A stretch of 64,000 nt of DNA from JACJVV01 sp964581515 (GTDB lineage Archaea > Nanobdellota > Nanobdellia > Woesearchaeales > JACJVV01), in NCBI GenBank assembly GCA_964581515.1, contig CAZOOV010000007.1, forward strand, positions 76,880-140,879, given 5' to 3'. The position numbers and the translations under genes are program-made. Shown piece after piece: positions 36,174 through 43,536 of this stretch. The notes under the pieces are model-generated. The model was not told where the DNA came from. It was given only the letters and a program-made list of their open reading frames with translations, and searched no databases. Positions within the stretch are counted from its first letter, which is position 1; each line of letters begins with the position of its first letter.

Positions 36174-37400
36174 ATGAATATTTTAGAAGCATCTGAGGTG
36201 TTGAATATAATTGACTTACTATACTACTTTTTGCCTGCTATTGTCGCTTTGGGAATAGCAACCAGCTATGAGGACATAAAAGAAGGCAAGATTAGGAACA
36301 AGTACATCATTACTGCACTAATCTTCAGTATCCTGATGTATTCATGTGTCATAATAACTAATTATTTCCTTGCTGAAGTCCATTTCAGCCATTTTCTTGA
36401 TGTGATTGTGAATGCCGGGCTGTCGCTTCTGCTGGGATTTGTACTATGGCTTGCGAAAGTATGGACAGAAGGTGATGCAAAATTGTATTTTGCATTTGCT
36501 GCTGTGATACCCTTATCAGCTTATTCATATGGATATTTCAAATATATCCCTTCATTTGCAATACTGGTAAATACAATACTTCCATTATTCATATATTATA
36601 TAATCAAGATATTGTTTGGCACACCATTAAAAGATAAGATCAATGCAATCAAGAAAACACTTAAGATCAAGTCCTTTCTTCCTACCATATTGATACTATT
36701 CAGCATATCATGGATAAGAGTACTGTTGAATATGGTTGTGAACCTAGGAGAGTCTGTATTGTCTATCTTGGCGCAATATGGTGCAATTCTTGCACTCGTA
36801 TTATATATAAGAAAGAGATTCAAGAATAATTTTACAAGTCTGCTGATAATAGTGTGTGTGTTAAGGCTTGTGCTTGACAAATCTGTGTATAATCTATCAT
36901 ATATATTGTCATTCCTGTTGATGATGGTCATATTGATACTGCTGAGCGTACTTGTCAATGATGTCGGCAGGCTTATCATGCATAAGAAAGTCAAGTCTGA
37001 TGAATTAAAAAAGAATATGGTGCTTGTCAGAAGTCCTGATAATAGCAAAGAAAGTCAGGAAATACTAAAAAAAGTTCTCAAATTAGGGAATTCCAGCAAT
37101 CTCAAGATTGATCAGACCCATATAAAAAAGATCAATGACTACTTGAACAGAAAAAACCTTAAAAATGCCACATTTGAAGTGAGAGAAGTCATACCATTCG
37201 CACCATACCTATTTGGAGGAGCCATATTGACATTATATGTCAAGGGCTCTGTGCTGAATGTGCTTTCAAACCTGTCATTATATGTCAAGGAGCATTATGT
37301 GCATATGATAACATTATCAATATGGCTTGCTGTACTGGTGGCAATAATCTTTTTTGCGTATAAGAGGATCATAGCTACAGGAAATGAGATAAATGAATGA
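36174..37400 (+). CDS. archaeal prepilin/preflagellin peptidase-like membrane protease (A24)
   Basis: A 408-residue membrane protein of the A24 aspartic protease family, which removes class III signal peptides of archaellins and pilins. The first catalytic Asp is in TSYEDIKEGKIRNKYI at about residue 34, the second in WTEGDAKLYFAF (family GxGD region, here EGD) at about residue 101. The final helix PFAPYLFGGAILTLYVKG is typical. Extra membrane helices and a soluble loop with KSDELKKNMVLV and HIKKINDYL make it longer than usual FlaK (about 230). It leads the Hxs operon and may cleave the HxsA-like leaders, which contain a K-C-G before their hydrophobic core (inference). Confidence 0.82.
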   Translation: MNILEASEVLNIIDLLYYFLPAIVALGIATSYEDIKEGKIRNKYIITALIFSILMYSCVIITNYFLAEVHFSHFLDVIVNAGLSLLLGFVLWLAKVWTEGDAKLYFAFAAVIPLSAYSYGYFKYIPSFAILVNTILPLFIYYIIKILFGTPLKDKINAIKKTLKIKSFLPTILILFSISWIRVLLNMVVNLGESVLSILAQYGAILALVLYIRKRFKNNFTSLLIIVCVLRLVLDKSVYNLSYILSFLLMMVILILLSVLVNDVGRLIMHKKVKSDELKKNMVLVRSPDNSKESQEILKKVLKLGNSSNLKIDQTHIKKINDYLNRKNLKNATFEVREVIPFAPYLFGGAILTLYVKGSVLNVLSNLSLYVKEHYVHMITLSIWLAVLVAIIFFAYKRIIATGNEINE

Positions 37401-37444
37401 TATTCATCAAGGCAGCATACATGATGATGTAGAGGAGAAATAAA

Positions 37445-38041
37445 ATGGAAAAACAACCAAACATCCCCATTGAGATAGATGAAGAAAATAATGCATGCAT
37501 AATCAACCTTAATCCGAGTATATATCCTATGGAAGTTATATATACAGCTTCTTATGTATTCATAGACAAGGCATATGTTATCCTTGATGGTGATACAAAG
37601 AAGGAGATCAAAGTGATCCTGAAGCCAAAAGAAGATTATGATGTAGAGAAGCTAGGGATGGAATTCCATAATGAACTTCTCAGCTATGTACTCTATCACG
37701 AGAAGAACAAGCAGAACAAGACAATAAGGGACACTATCATCCAAAGAGCTTTGCTTGCAAATGATCCTGACATTGATCTTGGACTAAATGTAAATGCAAA
37801 CAGATCAGATCCTGACTTTGCAGAGATAGAAAAAGAGATCAAAGATATAGAAAGTAAGGCAGATGATGACATAGAAGACATTGCTATACCCTGGGAAGAT
37901 AAGTATGGAGAAGCTGAAGAGGACGAAGGAGATAATAAAGAAGAAGATAAAGAAAAGATAAATGATGAAAGTGAAGAAGAAAAGAGTAAAGAAGGAAGAA
38001 GTGAAGAAGGAAGAAATGAAGAAGAAAAAGAGGATAAATAA
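37445..38041 (+). CDS. HxsD-like protein with acidic C-terminal tail
   Basis: A 198-residue protein. Residues 10-110 fit the His-Xaa-Ser system protein HxsD: YPMEVIYTASYVFIDKAYVI, IKVILKPKEDYD, then FHNELLSYVLYHEKNKQNKT and IRDTIIQRALLAND, matching the family's FxNELLxY, R-x-x-I, AL ending. The last 75 residues are an acidic low-complexity tail (EDEGDNKEEDKEKINDESEE) not typical of HxsD. HxsD proteins are small partners of the radical SAM maturases; a peptide-chaperone role (RRE-like) is inference. It lies 5 bases before a second, shorter HxsD-like gene. Confidence 0.75.
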   Translation: MEKQPNIPIEIDEENNACIINLNPSIYPMEVIYTASYVFIDKAYVILDGDTKKEIKVILKPKEDYDVEKLGMEFHNELLSYVLYHEKNKQNKTIRDTIIQRALLANDPDIDLGLNVNANRSDPDFAEIEKEIKDIESKADDDIEDIAIPWEDKYGEAEEDEGDNKEEDKEKINDESEEEKSKEGRSEEGRNEEEKEDK

Positions 38042-38046
38042 AAAAT

Positions 38047-38298
38047 ATGAAATATATAGAGCATGATACAGAGCATAACATCCTTAGGCTTAGACTGAGC
38101 AAGGAACTGTATGATATCAATGTAATTAAAGAGAGTGTTGAGCAGTTCAGCAGCAGCCACGAATGCAAATTCATTGATGGAGATTATGCTATTGTTGAGA
38201 TTGTGCCTGAAGAAGATAAAGATATGGATCCGAAAGAGATCGCTTATGAATTCTTCAATTATGTACTTGCTCTTATGAAGAACAAGGCAATTGTATAA
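38047..38298 (+). CDS. second, short HxsD-like protein
   Basis: An 83-residue protein with the same plan as the first HxsD-like product: an early strand (ILRLRLSKELYDINVIKES), a strand pair with CKFIDGDYAIVEIVPEE, then a closing helix YEFFNYVLALMKNKAI. It lacks the conserved IRDxI segment and the acidic tail. A pair of dissimilar HxsD-like proteins could form a heterodimer that presents the precursor (inference). It is followed after 20 bases by the HxsB-like maturase gene. Confidence 0.65.
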   Translation: MKYIEHDTEHNILRLRLSKELYDINVIKESVEQFSSSHECKFIDGDYAIVEIVPEEDKDMDPKEIAYEFFNYVLALMKNKAIV

Positions 38299-38318
38299 AA
38301 ACCATAATAGTTGATTGG

Positions 38319-39779
38319 ATGAATAGAAATATGGCAAAAGAAGATATAGTTGAGATCAAAAACAGGAAAGAAGCAATATTCAATAATTACAGGTATAAAA
38401 AAGTAAGGGATATGTATTATGTCACGACAGATGATGGATCATGGGCTCTGATGAGTGAGAGGGATTTTGATGATTTCCAGAACAAAAACATGACTGAAAG
38501 CCTTTTCAAACTTCTTGAGAATACAGGCATACTTATCACAGATAAGAGCGAGAGAGAATTGATCAGCCGCATGCGAAAGAAATACAATTTCCTTGATCAG
38601 GGAACTTCGCTGCATATAGTCGTGCCAACATTAAGATGCAATATGACCTGCCTGTACTGCCAGGCAAGCTCTGTAGACACAAGCTGTGAAGGACATGATA
38701 TGGATGAAGAGACTGCAAGAAAGACTGTTGATTTCATATTCCAGAGCCCTTCCAAGACAATCACTATAGAATTTCAGGGAGGAGAACCTTTGCTTAATTT
38801 TGAGATAATAAAATATATCACAGGATATGCAAAAGAATCCAATAAGAAACACCAAAAAGATCTTGTCCTTGTCATTGTTACAAATCTTAATGCAATTGAC
38901 GATGAGAAGCTTCAATTCCTTCTTGACAATGATATTAAGATATGCACTAGCCTTGATGGGCCAGAAGAGATACATGACCACAACAGACCATTAGGAGGAG
39001 GAGGAGGAAGCTACAGCAACGTCATAAAATGGAGCAAGAAGATAAACGAGGAATACAAGAAAAGAGGGATAAATGATAAGCCAGGTGCATTGATAACTGT
39101 GACGCAGAAAGCACTGCAGAGTCCAAAAGAAGTCGTCGACGAATATATCAATAATGGTTATGATACAATACATCTCAGATTCCTCAGCAGCCTTGGCTGT
39201 GCAACAAAAGCATGGAAGAACATAGGGTATAAACCTGAAGAGTTCATAGATTTCTGGAAGACTGCAATGGAATATATATTTGAGCAGAACAAGAAAGGAG
39301 TACTGATAAGGGAAAGGATGGCAATGATCATGCTCAGGAAAATATTAGGACAAGGTCCTGATCAGGATTACCTTGACCTGCGAAGCCCATGCGGTGCTGC
39401 TATAGGACAACTGCTCTATAATCATGATGGAAGCATATTCACATGCGATGAAGGAAGGATGGTAAAGGGAGATATATTCAAGATAGGGGATGTTGATATG
39501 AAATATCCTGAAGTTCTGACATCAAACAAGACATGTGCCATTGTTGCAAGCTCTGTGAATGACTGCTTCATCTGCGATGACTGCGTATACAAGCCATATT
39601 GCGGATTATGTCCTGTCTGCAATTATTTTGAACAGGGAAGTATCATCGCAAAAGTGCCTGAAACACCAAGATGCAAGATATACATGGCACAATTCGACTA
39701 TATTGTCGATAAATACTTCTTCGACGATGAATGTAAGGCAATACTTGACAAATGGATAAAGACAGGAAAAAACATATAA
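38319..39779 (+). CDS. HxsB-like radical SAM peptide maturase
   Basis: A 486-residue radical SAM enzyme resembling His-Xaa-Ser system maturase HxsB. The N-terminus has the family's YRYKKVRDMYYVTTDDGSWA and ALMSERDFDDF. LHIVVPTLRCNMTCLYCQ gives the CxxxCxxC cluster at residues about 107-114, EFQGGEP the SAM site, and CTSLDGPEEIHDHNRP is also typical. The C-terminal part carries auxiliary-cluster cysteines: CGAAIGQLL, FTCDEG, then CFICDDCVYKPYCGLCPVC, a SPASM-type arrangement. It probably modifies the (HGS)n cores encoded immediately downstream. An ATG 12 bases in (38331) is an alternative start. Confidence 0.85.
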   Translation: MNRNMAKEDIVEIKNRKEAIFNNYRYKKVRDMYYVTTDDGSWALMSERDFDDFQNKNMTESLFKLLENTGILITDKSERELISRMRKKYNFLDQGTSLHIVVPTLRCNMTCLYCQASSVDTSCEGHDMDEETARKTVDFIFQSPSKTITIEFQGGEPLLNFEIIKYITGYAKESNKKHQKDLVLVIVTNLNAIDDEKLQFLLDNDIKICTSLDGPEEIHDHNRPLGGGGGSYSNVIKWSKKINEEYKKRGINDKPGALITVTQKALQSPKEVVDEYINNGYDTIHLRFLSSLGCATKAWKNIGYKPEEFIDFWKTAMEYIFEQNKKGVLIRERMAMIMLRKILGQGPDQDYLDLRSPCGAAIGQLLYNHDGSIFTCDEGRMVKGDIFKIGDVDMKYPEVLTSNKTCAIVASSVNDCFICDDCVYKPYCGLCPVCNYFEQGSIIAKVPETPRCKIYMAQFDYIVDKYFFDDECKAILDKWIKTGKNI

Positions 39780-39784
39780 ATAAT

Positions 39785-39853
39785 AAAAATGTATTAGGAA
39801 TTTATAATAAAAATACATTTTTAAACTTGAAAATTAATTAACGCGATTTTCAA
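39785..39853 (+). promoter_or_regulatory. two inverted repeats between hxsB and the first precursor gene
   Basis: AAAAATGTATT (39785-39795) pairs with AATACATTTTT (39812-39822), an 11-bp stem with T-rich 3' arm directly after the hxsB stop. It is suited to ending transcription or limiting read-through. A second repeat, TTGAAAAT (39827-39834) with ATTTTCAA (39846-39853), lies where an operator for the precursor promoter would be. Together they suggest the precursors are controlled apart from the maturase operon. Confidence 0.5.
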
Positions 39854-39888
39854 ATAAATAAAATAGTGATTGATAATATCAGACTAAA

Positions 39889-40272
39889 ATGCCAGAAAAA
39901 AAAAAGAGGTTGCCTGAAATAAAGAAAGTCTTGAATGCGTTTCTAGTAGGTGAAGAAGGCAATATCTCAAAGAGTAATCTATTGAAATGCGGAATGATAA
40001 TTGGAGCTCTCTCTTTAGGACCACTAGCAAAGCTTGCTTCTGCACATAATAATGTTGTTGTAACTTATCCTGATCCTGCAGGAACAGACATAGTAAAGGC
40101 AACACATACAAGCCATTCTAGTCATGGATCACATGGGAGCCATGGAAGTCATGGGAGTCATGGAAGTCATGGAAGTCATAATAACAGCCATGTGAATGGG
40201 TGTCATTCAAGCCATGGAAGCCATATGAATGGAACTCATTCAAGCGGGAAACCGTGCCATTGCAATAGTTAA
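39889..40272 (+). CDS. HxsA-like His-Xaa-Ser repeat precursor peptide, copy 1
   Basis: A 127-residue precursor. Residues 1-30 are a charged leader (KKKRLPEIKKVLNAFLVGEE); residues about 40-60 a hydrophobic segment (CGMIIGALSLGPLAKLASA) ending in a possible ASA-H signal-peptidase site, or cut after K-C-G by the prepilin-type peptidase. Then come NNVVVTYPDPAG and the core: six consecutive His-Gly-Ser units, followed by NNSHVNGCHSSHGSHMNGTH and a tail KPCHCNS with Cys. H-x-S repeats beside HxsB and HxsD define the Hxs system. The leader is nearly identical to copy 2. The mature product is presumably exported and modified, but this is not shown. Confidence 0.82.
   Translation: MPEKKKRLPEIKKVLNAFLVGEEGNISKSNLLKCGMIIGALSLGPLAKLASAHNNVVVTYPDPAGTDIVKATHTSHSSHGSHGSHGSHGSHGSHGSHNNSHVNGCHSSHGSHMNGTHSSGKPCHCNS
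40123..40179 (+). repeat. in-gene (His-Gly-Ser)6 codon repeat
   Basis: Six 9-base units CATGGNAGY or CATGGATCA plus a final CAT. Synonymous codons vary between units (GGA/GGG, AGT/AGC/TCA), so the peptide repeat is kept by selection rather than by recent slippage. Confidence 0.85.
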
Positions 40273-40311
40273 TTATTTCTATTACTGCCCTTATTTTGCT
40301 TTATTAGAAAA

Positions 40312-40321
40312 ACATATAAAT
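40312..40321 (+). promoter_or_regulatory. TATA box of the second precursor gene
   Basis: ACATATAAAT about 38 bases before the ATG at 40354, after the first precursor's stop. This gives the second precursor its own promoter with a short leader. Confidence 0.45.
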
Positions 40322-40353
40322 GAAAAAGATAGAGTTTATAGTATTAAGATAAA

Positions 40354-40713
40354 ATGCCAGCAAAAAAAAAGAGGTTGCCTGAAATAAAGAAAGTTCTTAA
40401 TGCATTCCTATTAGGTGAAGAAGGTAACATATCAAAGAGCAATCTATTGAAATGCGGAATGATAATCGGTGCTTTATCTTTAGGGCCACTGGCAAAGCTT
40501 GCTTCAGCACATAATAATGTTGTTGTAACATATCCTGATCCTCCAGGGGTAGGAGGAGTAGCAAAAGCGACACATACAAGCCATTCTAGTCATGGGTCGC
40601 ATGGAAGTCATGGGTCGCATGGAAGTCATGGAAGTCATGGAAGTCATGGAAGCCATAATAATAGTCATGTTAACGGATGTACAAAGAACGCAAATAATAA
40701 ATGTAATTGCTAA
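40354..40713 (+). CDS. HxsA-like His-Xaa-Ser repeat precursor peptide, copy 2
   Basis: A 119-residue paralogue of copy 1. Over the first 60 residues only positions 3 (Ala for Glu) and about 20 (Leu for Val) differ, while many third codon positions have changed, so the leader is under strong purifying selection. The core has seven consecutive His-Gly-Ser units, one more than copy 1, and a different end: NNSHVNGC, then TKNANNKCNC. The shared hydrophobic segment and K-C-G suggest the same export and cleavage path. The Cys-containing tails may take part in crosslinking or metal binding (inference). Confidence 0.82.
   Translation: MPAKKKRLPEIKKVLNAFLLGEEGNISKSNLLKCGMIIGALSLGPLAKLASAHNNVVVTYPDPPGVGGVAKATHTSHSSHGSHGSHGSHGSHGSHGSHGSHNNSHVNGCTKNANNKCNC
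40591..40656 (+). repeat. in-gene (His-Gly-Ser)7 codon repeat
   Basis: Seven 9-base units plus a final CAT. Units alternate CATGGGTCG and CATGGAAGT at the start and then run as CATGGAAGT, a pattern distinct from copy 1. Repeat number has changed since the duplication. Confidence 0.85.
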
Positions 40714-40762
40714 TTATCTATCCTTATATTCTAAAATAATAAAACTTTTTTCAATAATGTTT

Positions 40763-42040
40763 CTAAGAAAAGTTCATAGAAAGATATCCTTCACAGACAT
40801 TCTTTGCAATAGCTGATTTGAGATTATCACATACAGACATATCATTTGTAGATTCTGCTATCCCCTTGTAGCATTTCCCAAGAACAAATGGAGATATTAT
40901 ATTTTTGCACATATCCAAGTCAGTATTCTGCTTTGCTAGATAAAGATAGCATTGTTGTGATTTGTCAAGACCATAAGCACTTACATTTGATGAATATATA
41001 AGATCACATTCTGAAGTAGTCTTGATATCTGAAAATTCTTGCCAAGGATCCACTTCCACAGGGAGTGTATTTACATCCTCATCAAGAAGCTCATAATCAG
41101 GAAGCTTCTTCTCACATTCTGATTTATACAAACTATTTTCTGTCTTATCACAACCAGGCTCAAGAACAATACCATATCCTGGAATCTCCTTTGGAACATG
41201 CAATAATGTGCGCATAGCACATTCAAGACCACGCTCAGTCTCACCATAGTATTCTTCACATATAGATGTGTCTGTGTTAACGAATGCCACATATTTAATG
41301 CAATCCTCTACAATATAATTTTCTTTGCTCAGATTGAATACACCTATCAGATCATTACAGAATCTTATATTCTCCTTTTTCATATCCACCCTTGACCTTG
41401 CAATCCATATATCAAAATCATAGCTTGCCATTTCTTGACATTCTGACTTAAGTTCAGGTCTGGAACTTATGCATAAGCATCTGCCTGGGTTTGATTCGAC
41501 AAGAGCAGTTAATAATGCTAACCTATCCTCTTCTCCCTTGACAGATGGAAACATGTCATCTTCCTTCATTGATGCTGAAGGATTAAATCTAATATCATCA
41601 AAGCTTACTGCAGAAGTTTTTATAGAATCACATTGATCATCAGACCTATGCAAGTATTCCCTTATGCATTGTTCTTGGCTCTCACTGTCTTTTTTCATAC
41701 TACAATTCATATTATCAAACCCAATATCAAGAGGAATAGATTTTGTAACAAGACTTTTAATCTGGGTCTTGCACATATCATTGAAATCCTTGCTACTGGA
41801 GTCACATATTGTCAATAATTCAGTCAAGATAGTACTGCGAACACCTGCATAATCCAGTTCAGGCGGTGCAATCTCAATTAGCTCTTCAGAATCATCAATA
41901 CCAGTATCATCAGTGAGAGTAATATTATCAAGAGTATTGTTTTGAGAAAAATTTATCTTCAGTATAGGTGCCAATGCAATAAGAATTGCAATAATAAAAA
42001 TAGCTATACCCACCCCTTTTATCATATGCACTTTTTCCAT
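40763..42040 (-). CDS. membrane-anchored extracytoplasmic protein with Cys-pair repeats
   Basis: A 425-residue protein with one N-terminal membrane helix (GVGIAIFIIAILIALAPIL) and a large outer domain. The latter has about twenty cysteines in a loose repeat of the type D-x-C-x-x-I (10-20 residues) K-x-x-C (DLDMCKNIISPFVLGKCYKG, MSVCDNLKSAIAKNVCEG). The style matches the outer domain of the 24724-25641 product. The ATG at 42040 is preferred to one at 42058, since the shared TATA box puts transcription start near 42052. The gene converges on the precursor genes and diverges from a B12-radical SAM gene. Role unknown. Confidence 0.7.
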   Translation of the reverse strand: MEKVHMIKGVGIAIFIIAILIALAPILKINFSQNNTLDNITLTDDTGIDDSEELIEIAPPELDYAGVRSTILTELLTICDSSSKDFNDMCKTQIKSLVTKSIPLDIGFDNMNCSMKKDSESQEQCIREYLHRSDDQCDSIKTSAVSFDDIRFNPSASMKEDDMFPSVKGEEDRLALLTALVESNPGRCLCISSRPELKSECQEMASYDFDIWIARSRVDMKKENIRFCNDLIGVFNLSKENYIVEDCIKYVAFVNTDTSICEEYYGETERGLECAMRTLLHVPKEIPGYGIVLEPGCDKTENSLYKSECEKKLPDYELLDEDVNTLPVEVDPWQEFSDIKTTSECDLIYSSNVSAYGLDKSQQCYLYLAKQNTDLDMCKNIISPFVLGKCYKGIAESTNDMSVCDNLKSAIAKNVCEGYLSMNFS

Positions 42041-42072
42041 TTTTATAATATATGGCATTCTATAATATAATT

Positions 42073-42082
42073 ATTTATAAAT
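42073..42082. promoter_or_regulatory. palindromic TATA box shared by divergent genes
   Basis: ATTTATAAAT is a perfect palindrome centred 31 bases before the plus-strand ATG at 42109 and 37 bases before the minus-strand ATG at 42040. No other TATA-like site is as well placed, so one box may serve both directions. Confidence 0.55.
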
Positions 42083-42108
42083 CTTTTTACATACTATCAG
42101 GTTGTAAA

Positions 42109-43506
42109 ATGAAAAGGATTCTTCTCATAAATCCAGACTATGAAACAAACAAGAAATGCCACATAGATAAAAAGAACTATTCACGTTATCCATCTATTGG
42201 CCTAGGTTATATAGCAGCTGTGCTAGAAAAAGAAGGGCATCATGTAAAATATCTTGATATGGTCGCTTTCAAAATAACGTTAGCAAATCTTGAGAGGATG
42301 CTCTCAAAAGGGAGATTCTCTGATTATGATTATATTGGAATGACTGCTACGACACCCATAATAAAGACAGCACATAAGATAGCTGCATTGTTCAAGAAAT
42401 ATGTTGATGGAGTGGAAATAATTGTTGGAGGAGTGCATGCAGCCACACTTCCGCAGGAAGTTCTTGCTGATAAGAATATTGATTATGTAATAAGAGGAGA
42501 CGGCGAGCTTATAATGAAAGAGATTGTTAATGGGATGGCAAAGAATAAAATTTTAGGTGTTTCTTATAGGGATAAAAAAGGTAAAGTAATGAATAACAAA
42601 CTTGGCCCTATGATTGATGATTTAGATGACCTTCCATTCCCCGCGTACCACTTAATGCCTATACATAAATATTATCCCTCCCCTGGTTCATATAAGAGAC
42701 TGCCTGCAATATCTATGATAGTAACAAGAGGGTGCCACGGCAGATGTACTTTTTGCAACCCATGGACACAAGGAAAAGTCAGATCACATTCTGCGAGAAG
42801 GATTGTTGATGAAATCAAATACTTGATTAAGAATTATGGGATAAAAGAAGTAGGTTTCTTTGATGACTACTTCACTGCAGACAAGAAAAATATCAATGAA
42901 TTCTGCAATATGATTATCAAAGAAAGAGTTGATGTAACATGGTCTTGTTTTACGAGAGTCAATTGTGTAGAGAAAAGACTTTTTAGGATGATGAAAAAAG
43001 CAGGATGCCATAGTGTGCTTTTTGGCATAGAGTCTGGCAGTCAAGAACTGCTCAACAAAATGAAGAAAGGGACAACAATAGAACAAGCAAAGAATGCTGT
43101 TAAGATATGTAAAAAACTAGGTCTACAGACAAGAGCAAGCTATATGTTTGGCGTAATCGGTGAGACAAGAAGAACGCTTAAGATGACCATGAAGCTTGCT
43201 TTTGAGCTTGATACGGATCATGCGATCTTTTCCATAATGACCCCTTACCCAGGAACAGAAGTATGGAAAGAGGCAAAAGATAACGGATGGATTGCTAATG
43301 AAGATTATAATGATTATATAGGTGAATTTGTGACATTGGGTCTTCCAAGCGTTAGTATGGAAGAAGTTCAGAGCGCATATGACCAAGCATATAGAAAATA
43401 TTACCTAAGACCAAAAATAATATTAAGGAATCTGCTCAGGATGAACAATAGATATACATTCAAACAAAATCTTGATGGTATAAAAGGATTAATCTTTAAT
43501 AAATAA
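42109..43506 (+). CDS. B12-binding-domain radical SAM protein
   Basis: A 465-residue protein of the class with an N-terminal cobalamin-binding-like domain (residues 1-140: ILLINPDYE, YPSIGLGYIAAVLEKEGHHV, EIIVGGVHAATLPQEVL) and a radical SAM domain from about 190. IVTRGCHGRCTFCNPW has the CxxxCxxC cluster at about residue 207. Many members methylate unreactive carbons or rearrange substrates. The C-terminus (YRKYYLRPKIILRNLL) is shared with the product at 55784-57175. The ATG at 42109 is chosen because the TATA box at 42073-42082 lies inside the longer reading. It is followed after 30 bases by another such gene. Confidence 0.88.
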   Translation: MKRILLINPDYETNKKCHIDKKNYSRYPSIGLGYIAAVLEKEGHHVKYLDMVAFKITLANLERMLSKGRFSDYDYIGMTATTPIIKTAHKIAALFKKYVDGVEIIVGGVHAATLPQEVLADKNIDYVIRGDGELIMKEIVNGMAKNKILGVSYRDKKGKVMNNKLGPMIDDLDDLPFPAYHLMPIHKYYPSPGSYKRLPAISMIVTRGCHGRCTFCNPWTQGKVRSHSARRIVDEIKYLIKNYGIKEVGFFDDYFTADKKNINEFCNMIIKERVDVTWSCFTRVNCVEKRLFRMMKKAGCHSVLFGIESGSQELLNKMKKGTTIEQAKNAVKICKKLGLQTRASYMFGVIGETRRTLKMTMKLAFELDTDHAIFSIMTPYPGTEVWKEAKDNGWIANEDYNDYIGEFVTLGLPSVSMEEVQSAYDQAYRKYYLRPKIILRNLLRMNNRYTFKQNLDGIKGLIFNK

Positions 43507-43536
43507 TCTGTTAGATTAAATAGATTAGAAATAACA

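Noticed and set aside
37696..38337. Long minus-strand frame opposite the HxsD-like genes
   Set aside because: It is a Ser/Leu-rich shadow of the acidic tail codons on the plus strand, with no start signals and no homology.
40123..40656. Short 9-base repeats as a simple-sequence or CRISPR-like locus
   Set aside because: They are codons for His-Gly-Ser within two precursor genes, with synonymous variation between units.
39889..40713. His-rich metal-storage protein (Hpn-like) instead of a RiPP precursor
   Set aside because: Possible in principle, but the strict H-G-S period, duplicated leader, and adjacent HxsB- and HxsD-like genes fit the Hxs system better.
42052..42108. N-terminal extension of the B12-radical SAM protein
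   Set aside because: It runs through the TATA box at 42073-42082, and the family N-terminus begins at KRILLINPDYE.
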